Shown in pieces: positions 27,109 to 39,460 of a DNA stretch of 64,000 bases. Location: contig NC_060236.1 of assembly GCF_021155775.2 (NCBI RefSeq), positions 34,744,548 to 34,808,547 on the forward strand. The letters are read 5' to 3'. This DNA comes from Neodiprion pinetum. Its lineage: Eukaryota; Arthropoda; Insecta; Hymenoptera; Diprionidae. The notes below the pieces were generated by a model. It did no database searches. It saw only the letters and a program-made list of their open reading frames with translations, and was not told where the DNA came from. Each line of letters begins with the position of its first letter. Within the stretch, counting starts at the first letter, position 1. The position numbers and the translations under genes are program-made.

Positions 27109-30087
27109 GTCTATTGTATCAATGTATAATTATATTTAGTTGATAGATTACAAATTATTATTTCTCGCTTGTATATATATGCCGTGAGATCGGAAAAATT
27201 TAACTCTTTTAATGAAAGAATGAAATAATAATAATTAAAAAAAAAAAAAAATAATTTTTTCGAATGTTTTTGTACAGAGAAAATAAAAGTAAGGGCCTCG
27301 TGCTTATGGAATTTCATGAATATAAAAATGATGAAAAAATTAACATCTTTGTCTCTTATCATTTGATTCGAAACACCCTCCTCAAACGTTTTACATTTTA
27401 TCTCAGGTTATTAAATGGATTCGATTTTATAGACGAACATTGTCAAATTTCACCACAATTTTATTCAATTTTAGAATTGGGATTACAAAGTTTTTGTTTC
27501 TGATATTCTATCAATAAAAATATTATTGAAATTCAATAACTCAATGATAACTTTATTCGATATTATAGATTGAAAACCATTATAGCTTTTTATTCCCGAG
27601 AAAGAAATCAATAATCTTTAGATCTTGAGAATATTTTGTCAGCTAGTCTCTTGAGTGTAGCTGTTCTAATTATGTTATTTTAACACGGACCACGTGTGCG
27701 TAAACACTACCGTAGGTGGGGGAGTACGTTACGTTCGCCGTGCTAGGAATTATATTACCATTAATTCGTATTCGTCACACACAGCCGTATGACAATAGTT
27801 TGTAAGTTTCTAAACCCAATCACCGAAGGTACAATAAAGCCTCGCCCATTTCACAATTCAGTACCCAGCAATACGATTTAGGCAACGTTGAATGTCTTTT
27901 CACAGGTACCCAACAGACGAATGGACGATGAAAGTATATAAAACATTTGATAGTGAACCATGGTCATGAAAAGACGGCAAATAAGTTTAGGGAATTCATT
28001 ATGCATCCTCATCAAAAGAAACTGATTTTCTACTAACGACGTCCTGTTACATTTTAAAATGTAATCAACGTTGAATTGACGCGCGAGTATAAAGTAACTT
28101 CAGCGATGTGGTATCGTCTCTGGGTTCAGTTGATCCTGATGTGCTAGACTCGTACAACATAGGGAAGGACAAGCGGGTTCAATAAAAACGTCAGCAGAAT
28201 GCATTCGCGCATGTCGTGAAGTTCCGACGGCCATGTTGCCAAGCGGTGCGTCACTGGCTACCAAGTTCTTTTGCTTCTTCTCTTTAAACTATAGTGTGGA
28301 GTTTTGTTGTGTCTCGAGTAGCGTCCTCGTGGTATGACGCGCGTTGCACCATGGGAGACACTGTAAAGCCTCACGCCTTTGGCGAGGATGGAGTGAAAAG
28401 ACGATGAAAATAAACAGAGGCCGTGGCACGAGATAAGACGGAGGATCGACCAGGGCTGGTAAACAACCTCGACACAGCAGTAGCGGCGAAGCGCGGTAAT
28501 ATGGTTTTGTAACTTTCGTGTCGAAAATCAGTGAACATAAGCAAAATGCTGGTAGGAAAGAGGAATTGCACAACCGCACACGTCCGACGTTCCCATCTTC
28601 GTTGAGGATTTGGCACATAATACGTATCTTAGAAGCTTACGTGCTCACGTTGTCGGCAGCTCAGAAATCGGAATTTGAAATTTCCTTCTCAGTCGTTAGA
28701 ATCAATGTTTACAGTTGGACAAACAATGATGCTGACTTGGAGAACTTGTAATGCGAACGAATGAAAAGTTGTTTGTATTGTAACAACCGAGCGCGACAAG
28801 GTTGCAGCTAAGAACGTTGAACGTTGTTCAACTCTTCGGGTTGACAATTATTTTTTCAACGCTTCTCAAGGTAATTCATATTTGCCAATTTATTCTTAGT
28901 ACTAGTATCGTTTAATTACACACGACAACGTCAGTGAGGCCGAGAAAATTTTGCGGGGAGCGCAAGGTCTGCGTTGTGTCATTGTCGTATTGAAATATCC
29001 GTACCTACATTCGCTTTGTCCTGAGAAACACCTCGAGCTTCTAATATCAAAATTGTGGGTTTTACCGGGAACAATAACGATACAGTATTTTTACGAACAT
29101 TGAAATAATGATTGTAACGACGTTAAATTCAAAGCCCCCAGAAGTTTAGAAAACATCACGTGTTTGTCGTTCGGTTTCGAATCACCATTGTCTTATTGTT
29201 GCTGAAGGTGTTCGATACTTCGAGAGGACAATATCGGAAAAAGGGTAAACTGTGAAATGCTAAGGCTGGGGAACTAACCGTACATTGTCTTGACGATCAA
29301 CGATGCAGTGTATTGCCAATTACGTTTTCTATTCCTTTTTTTACAACGCAACGCTTTGTGCATGACCTTAACATAAATTGAACTAACAGTTTTTTCTTAA
29401 TCGCTAGATCGATCGACGACTTCGCAACTAGAGATTTTGGTATGCGCTAATGCAAGAAAATATGGCAAGTTTTAAATTGTGCAGAAACTAATTTTCTTGC
29501 GAGGCGTTCTCTGTTATTTACACGTGCATTGCCTGTGGTTCTTCACTGCCTTGTGGAATAGTTATCGGCTCATACATCCCAAGAACGTCGTAAGCCTGTA
29601 GTTTGTAAGGTAGATTAGACGCGGCGCGTTTATACGTCGCGATAAGATTAATTATCAGTTTAAACGCATTTCAAGATAATCAACGCAATTGTTTTTCTCT
29701 CGAAAACTATAATTATCGTCTCCGGAAACAATAAAATTCAAAGTAACGTAGGTTCTTAAAAATTTTAGGAACCTTTCAAAAGCGGCAAAAAGGTGGACAG
29801 ACCCTCCTAGTTCCGTAGATAAACCACACGGAGGATCAAGTAAGTCGGTATTTAGCAAAAATTCCGCTCACCATTCTGCCTGATATAATATCTGTATAAG
29901 TTTGCTTCGTTTTATCTTCTGTCCTTTTCTTTTTGTGTTATAGTCGTGGTTATGTATTGGTCATGTAACAAATGTACATATTTGCACACACTTACAACGT
30001 ACATGTACGGTGTGTCACTTCTTGCGGTCAAATTTTTCTACGCTTTACTTTGTCGAATCGAGGCAGGGAAACTTAAAGGGGGGTCGA

Positions 30088-30110
30088 GGGGGGGGGGGGG
30101 GGGGGGGGGG
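30088..30110. repeat. G23 homopolymer
   Basis: Twenty-three consecutive G follow a G-rich lead (AAAGGGGGGTCGAG). Sequencing or assembly length error is likely in such a run. Confidence 0.95.
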
Positions 30111-33100
30111 AGCTACGGGGTATCCGATATACCTGTTTTGTGTAATACGCTGACGAAAGTAGCAAATCCCTCTCGACACATTCGCCAAAATAGTCTGTGA
30201 ATCTGTTAGTTCAGCATTATTTATTCATTCTACGGTCTGTATACATTCATGCAGAAATTCAAATGGGTTCTATTTCGTCGAATCGGAACGAGTCTCGTGT
30301 AGATGTCGGTGCTTTTGGCCATTCGAGGATTTCGTACGTCTCGGGGATAACTGAATATTCGGATTTCGAAACTACGAGCGCAGGTATCCGTCCTGGAAAA
30401 GAATTGATTTTTCAGTCGTCCGAATTTTTCAAAACGAATTTATCATGTATATGTATCTAGGGCTGAGATCTTCGAAGTGTTCAGTTCCGCCTACGTTTAT
30501 ACGGAAGATTTTTTCGTTGCATACTAACATACATCCGCTTTTGAATATCACTCAATTTTCACGACTGCGCAGAGTTTTGCAAAACGTTTAATTGTCACGC
30601 CGCCGCTAGCGCCGGTATTATTCGTTATGTAGCCGCACAGCGGGCAGGCAGGCGAGAGGAGGCTAGGAACGCGTGATTCGGCGATTCTACATGTAGCGGC
30701 CATCTTGGTGCGCGTAACTCGTGCCGCTCGGCCTCTCTGCGGTTTGGCTGTCGTTGCAAAATATTTATTCGCTAAACATTGAGCAACGAAACCTTGCAAA
30801 TCCACATACTGCTCTCAACGATGTACATATTTCATCCCGTTCGGTAAAGGCTCGTTTGTCCTCCGTATAAAGCAGACGACGTGTTTCTTCGCACGCAGCA
30901 CCATCCGGTAACAAAATTCATTGCATTTTTGTGTTAAACAGGTTTCAGAAAATAACTAAAAGAAAAGGACGAAAAAAAGTACAAGCTTATTATGTTCGTT
31001 TCACAGCCTCGAGCAAGCGAGTTTCTAAATGCCATGTTGGTATATTCTGATCATTGCTAACGAATTAATATACTTAAAAGTGTAATTTAAGGAATATAAA
31101 TATTTTTTTCTTTCGTTCGTGACATATTTTTTCGACGTTCGTCATAATACACGCAATACGCGCGGAGAATTTTTCGTTGAGAAAATTTTGTTTCTCTGTA
31201 TTGTTATTAGTTTTACTTTTTACCCATATTTTTTTTTTTTTTTTTTATAAACTCGAGAGTTTGTAACCGACAGAATGGCCGCCCGCTATACCCGTTTCGA
31301 AATTGTACACAACGCTGTCCAGAATTTCTGTAACACCAAATCATCATACATTCACGATATATATTACTAGCGAACTCCCTCCTTCTCCTCTTGCACTCCT
31401 GCCTCCACGTTCTCCCTCCTTCTATTCTATAAGGAACAAATTACCGCAGCAGAGGGGACGACTCCGAATTGGGCGATTATAAAACGTGCGCGAATCCATG
31501 TTACGATATTTGATTGCCACCACCAGCACAGATAACATTTTCGCCCGCAAGGATCGTATAATTGTCTCAACATCAAGTTACGCTAATCAGCGACTGAAGT
31601 TGTAATTAACAGAGAACGCATCCGACAGTATAAAAATGTATTCGTAAATGTCTACATTACATGTCAAATATCTTTTCTCTGACGTTTGAACTGCATTACG
31701 CATTAATTCATACCTATGTAATAAGTCTTATTGATAACCTTTATACCTTTCTGTTCAGATTATTATTGATCTACGTAATTTTTTGATTCCTCCAATATCA
31801 AGATATGCAGCATAAACAGGAACATGGCAGCGTGTGTGATCTTTCGTTCGCGCTAGACGATGAAAACGCTTGAAATCTTATCGCCTAGAAAGTAGCCGGG
31901 TACTTATCCGAGGTTCAAGTTATCCTCTCGATGCGTTTATATGTCACGACAATCACGAGACACCCACTATTCAGTGCTCTACGTAGGTGTGTGTGTGTAC
32001 ACACACACACACACACATATGTATATATATATTCACAAACGGGAAGATTTATAGATCTATGGATAAAGACGTAGAGACTCATTCCTTGCTTCCTTAGCAT
32101 TCCGTGACCTTTATAACTCCGAAGACGACCGACAATCCGTTGCTCGAACTATCGTGAACTCTTCGTCCCGGAGTTTTGCTGAAAGTCAAGGAGTGCAGAT
32201 ACTGTGCATCAGATACTTTCGAAAGATCTGGAGTCAATGCATGGCGGACGGAAGTTGTGACCTGAAACATAGATGGCAGATAATTCGATCGATCGGAGGA
32301 TGAAGCCTAGCAGTCGACTTGGTAACGAGTTTACTCTACGTCGTGGCGAATTGTGCTCCGACGTTTTTTGGGAGAGAAAACTACGGAGTGCTCGAGCATC
32401 GTTGATGACAAACAAACCAAATCGACAAGTGGTCGCTGGTCCGTGGAGGAGTGGAGGTGCAACCTGTCCATGCCGATACCGCTCTTTCGATTGCAGCAGG
32501 CAGGCGGAGAATCAGGTTGTCTCAGAGGTCAGCTTCGGTTACTGCCCTGATGTTCTTCTCTGTCTTTCGCTGCATTGTGTGATACTACTGCCGATGCGAG
32601 AAACAGACGAATGTTTCCTCGGCGTTTCATCTTCGTCCGCATGCAAAAACTACCCAAAACTACACTAATTCACGCTCCACCGAGCCAAGGGTAACACACG
32701 TCTAGTTCTCCTCTTGTCGTCCCTATAAGTGCAGGTAATGCAATATCTAAATTGATGATTTCAAGGTCTTCAGCAGAGAATTGGAGTTGGATATTGTCTG
32801 ACTGAGAGTTTCTCGTACCCGTAATCCGTGCATTGAAACTTGTGTTAGTAAGCCATGTTCAATACCTCACAACATCCATTTACTTCAGATCCGCGATCCA
32901 AGTATCCGAGCGAGCCTGTCAAAGTACGGAGAAACGTTGTTATAAATCTCAAGTGCGAATGTTACTAGGGTACACAAGAGGCGACTAGCAGTTCCATTTG
33001 TTACATCTGACAATGATGCTTGTTATATAGGCTGCGTCGAAACAATCGGTAACCCCGGAGCTTAAGGAGAATATGGATGTGTGCAATCGGATTTTTTTTT

Positions 33101-34784
33101 TTCATCTTTGCCAGAAGTCAGAGGCCAGTAAAGTTCGAAGTGTTTCTTTCAACGTATCTATTTATCGAGGAATTACGTTTGCCTGCAGTGCTATTTGCTG
33201 AATATCGAAGACGCTCCATGAACGCGAAAGGTAGTGACGCCGGGGGAAATTTTTTCGGCCTGCATAGCCGAGGGAACCTTGTTGTGGATTTAAATCTGCG
33301 GTCTACTAGGAAAATTACACCGTGGTTGATGTCAGACGGTCATATATTTCATTGGGATGCCGGTTGACCTGTTTCGGCGAGTGGATCTTCTCACGCTTCG
33401 CTTCAGCCATAAATGCCTCTTCACGAACCCGATTGAACAATCTATCTCGCCTGTTGAACTCTTTTCTGTTGGCTGCTCACCCGGAATCGTCCGCAAGCCT
33501 TTCCTCCCATGAACCGACGTCACGACGATGCCTGGAGATAGTAAACCTTGGCCTGACCGATAAACTTTATCTTCTAGCTGCCGCCGAGTCAAATACATAT
33601 CTCTGTTATAACGATATCAACAATCGACTAGCGCCTTGGGCTCGTTTTATTTGTTGTTATTTTAATAAACACCGATTACTATGCCCGTCGGCACCGCTCC
33701 GAGTCGTTTCGAAGTTATCACACGCCTCGAGACTCCTCGCATGAGTTAGATGCTAGGCCGCCATGTTTCCGCTTGCTACCATACCTAGAGGAACTAATCC
33801 AGGCGCAACAAGTATATGCGCAGCTTTTATACTTCAGGAGTAGAACGACTATAAGCCGTTACCACGCTGCAAATTATTTTCATCAATAGTAAACCAGCAT
33901 TGTTACACCGTTAGAATAATTTACCTAACTAAACACGATGTCCCAGCAGGTACATTTTATATTTGTGCTTTTCTAATATCAACACTTAAACTGTCATATT
34001 AACATTTAATTTGTTATTTTTACTTCCTTTTTTTTCACTTATCGTTAGTAATACATTAAAAACCGGTTAAATCAACCCAAAAATCTAAGCGGATCTACTG
34101 GGACATTTTTTTTCTATCCGTGTAGAAATTGTTTACGTACATTGTGAAGTATGGTTCTAATAAGGAACTAGGCGTTGGAGGAATTCCGAATATTGTTAAT
34201 ATGTTCTTCTCTTCTCATTGAAAATATGAAAGAATTCGTTGATCCATATAGATGATGGATTAAAAGTGCATCGATGCTAATGATTTATGGCTTCGTTTAA
34301 AATAATTACGGAACATATCCCTCCTGATGATGATATGGATAGAAAATCCGTCAGTGTCTTCGCGCTTGCTTATAACACACATGGTGTTAATAGTGTTATC
34401 GAGCACCAACACGCGATGTTCGATATATCGATTAAGCACCTTGTCATAATATGGACGATCGTATCCGTGATGATTTTACGATAGCGCGATGGTCTGAAAT
34501 AGAAGTTGACGTAGTTTTGATAGTAAAAAAACACACAGTAAACGATACGTCATCTAACCTTTCATCCAGTGATGCGCTTGTGATTTATTATAATTAGTTT
34601 TGACCGACGGTCGTTTATGATTTCGAGACAGCTTCTAACTCTGTTAGGGTTTTCTGGACACAATGAAAAAGTGTAGCACATTGACGTCGAATTGAACACA
34701 TTTTGAAATACGATTGAAATATGTTCGTTAAAACTCATCATCAACATTTTTTGTCGCAGTTTGATTTCTGATGGCAAAACAAGA

Positions 34785-37700
34785 ATGGTACTGAACGAGG
34801 GAAGCTCCAGCGGTGAAACGTGGATACGTGAAATTGATGCGGCAGAAAGAGCAAAACAGAAAAATGACCGCGCGTGGAAATTCGTTCTTGATCAAATTTT
34901 CATCGCCGGTGATCGTCGATCCGTCAAAGAGTGTGTCTATCGCGGGGAAGGAAACGCAAACTTGGTGCTGGCACTGCCTTGTGTAAGTATTCTTAATGTA
35001 TTTATACTGGCCAATATCGGAGTATTTACACGCCAAACCTTTCTTTGAATCGCTGACGCTGCAACTCTGACACTCTGCTTCTTCGTCGATCCAGTTTTCT
35101 TAATGGTAGTTGACATATAAGGCGGGAGAAGGAGACAATGGAAAATTACGTGAACCGCAGTAGAACACGCATGTTCGACGTGTGGGTGTGGGCATACTGG
35201 AATAGTTCAACCATTGGCCTGATATCGTGTATCGCGGTGATTGTGCCGGGCCACCAACCGCCACATCTACTACGCAGTAGAGCTGAGCAGTAATTAGTTG
35301 ATTATACAAATTCTAGCAGCGTGTGATAGAACACTGTCCAGAGAAAACACGTTCACTAGCGAACCTGTTTGTCTCACTCTTAGTATTGATCAATGAGTCA
35401 TGGGGTCTACTTGCTTAACCCAAATTTAGGATTTCGAAGCTATAAAGATTCAGCCGTCTTCGCCTTCTCACTTGTTGTTGCCATGATTATTCACGTTTCG
35501 CGGCTTCGCTGATTTTTCTTCACGACTAATTCCTTTCGCGGGAAATTTGAATTGGAGGTAACTGATCTCTGGTATTGGAACCCTTGATCACTCGGTTGAC
35601 TTGGATGAAATTCCGATGAGAAACGTATCTCTTGACGTCAAATCTCGCCTCTGGTGATATAATTATTACCCGATTGGGTTAATGTCCTTCAAACATAGAA
35701 GACGTCACGAGAGCCCATCAAAGATATCCGTGCTTCGCATTGTTGCAAACCCGTTAATTCGTTCTCAGCTTTAGTAAGAAACTAGTTAAGGGAGTACGTG
35801 TGTAACAAAGGCTTAAACTTTCTCGATGTTTTTCCCTACCCGATGTATGTGTACATTATACACTTCGAGGGGAATTGTACTTTTAAACTGTATATTATTA
35901 TTTAACTTTCAATATAAAGACGGCGCATTGTCATTTATTAAGCACTTTTCTCGAATGATATTTACAGGAGCGGAAAGTGGTGCGGTTTCGGAAGTCTTTA
36001 CCTGGCAAGGCCGATCCGGATGGAGGCGAGGCACGAACGAGACAGGAAAATCAGTTTCTGAGAGTCGTAATCTTACGATTTCTTGGCGAATACGTTGAAC
36101 CCCCAGAAATAATTCGTGGCAGGCCGGAAGATATGGCGCTGCTGTCCGAAGCTATACGCTCTCTGCGTCCAGGTGAGTAAGATCTCTCGATTCCCTTCTT
36201 AAAATAACATGCTGCGTTTAGAAATGTCTCAAGTATTGTGTAAAATACTGCGAATTTATATTTCATTAACTATTTTCTCCGCAGAAAGTCGCCGCGGGAA
36301 AGACATAGTCGAAGAGTACGTCACCAAATACGTAGATTATGCCTTTTTACCTGCCAAACTTACCGATTCGCTGCAACAGTACCATTGCAGTCGACCTACT
36401 TTCTGCGTTGAAATCAAACCTAAACAAGGATTCAGGCACGAATCGGACGAACAGTTCCAGAGGTGCACGTATTGTCTTACGCAATACTCCAAGGTAACGC
36501 CCGATGAAGTTAATTGTTATTACATAAATAAATTACATAAGTTGATAAATAGGGTTTCTCAGGTGTTTCGGCAAGAGACAAATTTTTACTTTCCTGGTTT
36601 CTCGACTGGGACGTGGTCAGCCATCATCAGATGAAATTCCCGCAAGTTTGACCGATAGACCGGAGAAATTCTATTTATTCATCACTGACTGCTGAAAACA
36701 ATCTATTGGTAATGAAAATTGTGTAAAAGTACGAAATTTGTAAGACGTGGTAGAATAATTAAAAAATCGTATCTCGACTTTCAGATGAACAGCGGAGTGA
36801 TTAAATCTCGTAGTACTTACTGCCCGTTCGATCTGTTCTCCGGCGATGCGGAACGTATGAAAAAATCCATTCATGGTCTTCTGAAGTCTCCTCAAAACAA
36901 TCTCAGGATTTTCAAAAATGGCAACATAATCTATGACTGTAATAGTAATCCAGATGACTTGGAGTATATTTTAGGAGAATGGTTCGTTGCCAGTAGATAT
37001 CGATCTATGGAACAGTATTTAAAAATTTTCGTCAGACTCGTTAGCACCGCTTTATTGAGAGAATTCCATCATACCCCGATGAACGAATCAGCATATTGTC
37101 CATTGGCTCGAATATCGTCACAGGATTGTGACAATGAGACACGAATTGAACAAGAGCTCGTAGTGAAGGCGAAGAAACTCCTGTACTTATCAGATTACGT
37201 AAGTATGCCTCATTTTTATCCGATAATGCTTTTTAATCTGACGTGGATATTTTTCCTCTTGTAGACCATTTTCAATGCTTTATCGCGTTTTTCAGGAGTG
37301 CAATTTCATTGGCGGTGACCTCCTACCAGATTCTGTCCTTGGACGAATCCGTCGCATGCAGCAATTGCCGTATTACAGTACCGACATCGTATATAAAATA
37401 TATTTGAAGTATATACGAATTTGGAACGATAACTCGATTTATTCCAGTATGATAAGAATGCACAGCAGCAAGAAGAACGAACTGCCTATCAGAATCGAAG
37501 AACTATGTGAGGTGCGTTATCTTTTAAAAATTTCTTATCGTTAGTTTGATTTACACTTTTACATTGTTATTCTGTCTGCCCAGAGATGCGAGTCTGCACG
37601 GACAAAGGATGCGTCAAGCGCTGCCTATTCCTCTGTAAATCCATCCGAAAGTACAAATACCTTGAAGCCGAAAATTCCTGGCAAAAATGGAAATAACAGC

Positions 37701-38135
37701 ACTGCGTCGGCGGATTTCCGAAGTAATAAACTTGATCGAAATCTAGACGAAACCGAAGGGGAGATAAATATCGCAATCACAAATGACGAGTTGCGAGCTT
37801 TACAGAATTATCTCCTCGCAACAACTGCCAAGGATTGCTCCATTCTAATGGCCTTCCAAGAAATTGACTCCGCGTAAGTAATTCACCTGTTTAGCATAGA
37901 AATTTCAAGACTAGGTCACGGTCGGAGATTTACAGTTGAATGTTCGTTTTTTTTTTATAGGTGCATACCCAATGTAGCGGAACCAAATGTCGTGGAGACA
38001 GACCAGCTTAGTTTTTTGGTCAATGTGGGTATCCTGGACGTGGACCCGAAGTCCATACACTGCATTAAAAAACACCGGAAACGCGACATAAACGTTCTTG
38101 TTTCTGTTACGAAAATTTTAGAAAAAGAGGTTTAA
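34785..38135 (+). CDS. IPPK: Inositol-pentakisphosphate 2-kinase
   Basis: IPPK phosphorylates InsP5 at the 2-position to make InsP6 (phytate). Coding exons are 34785-34982, 35968-36172, 36285-36493, 36785-37198, 37296-37511, 37584-37873 and 37961-38135. All have GT-AG borders and consistent phases, giving 568 residues against 491 in human. Seen in the product: the glycine-rich YRGEGNANLV at 52-61 (ATP site), the hallmark EIKPKQG at 177-183, YCPFDLFSG at 216-224, IFKNG soon after, and KDCSIL at 497-502. The order matches human IPPK. The N-terminus carries about 48 residues before the kinase core. The start is uncertain because TTGTCGCAG at about 34751-34759 could be an acceptor for an upstream exon. 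A 7-codon ATG frame (34771-34794) overlaps the chosen start. Confidence 0.93.
34983..35967 (+). other. IPPK intron 1 (985 bp)
   Basis: The donor GTGTAAGT spans the exon end (TGT|GTAAGT) and the acceptor is TTTACAG. Nothing else was recognised inside. Confidence 0.85.
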
Positions 38136-38239
38136 TTGGTAAATAAATTATTTTTCAGTACAGCGTAATTCTACTGTCACGTTTTTTAAGCTGCGTTTTA
38201 TTCTAGTAGATACCAAGAAAATCATGCTCTTCCTCGTTA

Positions 38240-38245
38240 AATAAA
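38240..38245 (+). promoter_or_regulatory. Candidate IPPK poly(A) signal
   Basis: AATAAA lies 104 nt past the IPPK stop codon, the first canonical hexamer downstream. Short 3' UTRs are usual in insects. Confidence 0.5.
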
Positions 38246-38820
38246 ATCGAAACTTGTTCACGTGCACGTTTCATTGGCACAATTCAGTTGAGTGCAACAT
38301 ATAAACAATTTTAAGATCGTAAGCAGCAATTGATAGTAAAAAAAAAAAAAACCTATCAGTTTTAGTTGAGTTGAAACTGAAAAGGTGTAAAGTGAGAGAA
38401 ACTTGGTAATTATAGTTGAATGACAATGCAAATCTCTCTACTACAAAGTAATCGATAGTATATATGCTGTCGAATAGTCATAATCATTGTAATTAGACGA
38501 TAGCTTTAAGTCACATAATTAGGCGATGTTAGTGATAAGAGACTATTCTGTATTTTTTAACTAGTCATAGTGTTATTTGTTCAAGAATAGCAAGGAAAGT
38601 AATATTCTGATTTTTTATATCACTTTGAAACATTTTATGTTGATATGTTTTGTTCCAGTTTTGTGATGGAAGGCGAAAATGAAAGTCAGATTCATTCTCA
38701 CCTAATAATAAGTAAATGTGTCTGTACAGAACCAAAAGCCGTTTTCCCTGAAAATTGATTTTACTTTATGAATGAAATCACAAAAAGTATTCGACGATTA
38801 ACTTTTTCTGCACCGATAAT

Positions 38821-39144
38821 TCATTGGCATAAGTCTATTCGGATCAGAATCTGATATGCGATTTCTAGCTTACAGGGAGAAATATGATGATAAGTTAGTC
38901 CACGAAGTTGAAAGGATTTATTACAATTAAGTTTTATACATAAAAAGTGCATACTGTCCCAGTCACTGGTCATTCCATTTTTCAAGTAGTAAAAACGGTA
39001 ATTGGTGTGTAGAATGTTGAAAACCTCAATATCACTGATACCCGGTTGTGCAACGTTTAGCTTATCGTACGAGCTGAGTCCATCTGGTAGCGGTATTTCG
39101 GTTTGTTCGAAGCATTCGGCTGGCGAAGATTGCGCGAGGTTCAT
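38821..39144 (-). CDS. Possible small divergent gene or first exon, 107 codons, unknown
   Basis: A minus-strand frame opens at 39144 with ATG in a strong insect context (ACAATATGA). It runs 107 codons and stops at 38821. I recognise no domain; the product is acidic at the start and rich in aromatic residues in the middle. A good donor, CCCT|GTAAGC, lies within it at 38874/38873. Further down the same strand, TTTTCAG (near 38753) opens a frame of about 60 codons, but the phases of that pair do not match, so I cannot join them. Its position, head-to-head with NF1 about 315 bp away, is typical of divergent gene pairs. It may equally be a chance ORF. Confidence 0.35.
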   Translation of the reverse strand: MNLAQSSPAECFEQTEIPLPDGLSSYDKLNVAQPGISDIEVFNILHTNYRFYYLKNGMTSDWDSMHFLCIKLNCNKSFQLRGLTYHHISPCKLEIAYQILIRIDLCQ

Positions 39145-39460
39145 ATTGTTCGTAGCTTGAGGAACACAGATCGCTAAAGTCGGCCGTACTTGTACGAAAC
39201 TGAGGCGCGTCGCGCGTCGGTTCGGTTTCAGAGTTTATGAATGGCGCGGTTGCGTAGTGGGGCAGTTCGTCGAAGCTTTGGGATTAGTGGATTGAGGGGC
39301 ACATCACCCCCACCACCGAGGTCCTCCTGCCCTCCGACTCCTCTCTGCTCGGAGGTTCCTTGGCAGCCAGCAGTTGATGTTCGTAAATGGCGGCGATTTG
39401 ATGTGAGCGTGTAGGTCGGTGGTATCGAGATGACGGCCTGTCACTAAATACCGGAAGGCG
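39145..39460. promoter_or_regulatory. NF1 5' region, possible bidirectional promoter
   Basis: This CpG-rich stretch (for example GAGGCGCGTCGCGCGTCGG near 39203) separates the minus-strand ORF from the NF1 start. If transcription begins upstream, an upstream ORF of 57 codons (39241-39414) and a tiny one at 39237 lie in the NF1 leader. No TATA box is evident. Confidence 0.4.

Larger units (their letters stand above)
26761..34784. other. Intergenic; no convincing gene
   Basis: The block contains an (ATT)n run at about 27064-27107, a G23 run at 30088-30110 and a (GT)6(AC)9 palindromic microsatellite at about 31987-32016. A 65-codon ATG frame at 34287-34484 and several minus-strand frames carry no recognisable domain. 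Upstream non-coding exons of IPPK could lie here. Confidence 0.5.

Noticed and set aside
28289..28618. Overlapping minus-strand ORFs of 109 and 81 codons
   Set aside because: Two frames are open over the same bases, neither has a domain and no splice context supports a gene.
34287..34484. 65-codon ATG ORF upstream of IPPK
   Set aside because: It has a plausible start but no recognisable motif, ordinary AT-rich composition and no splice link to IPPK. Length is within chance expectation.
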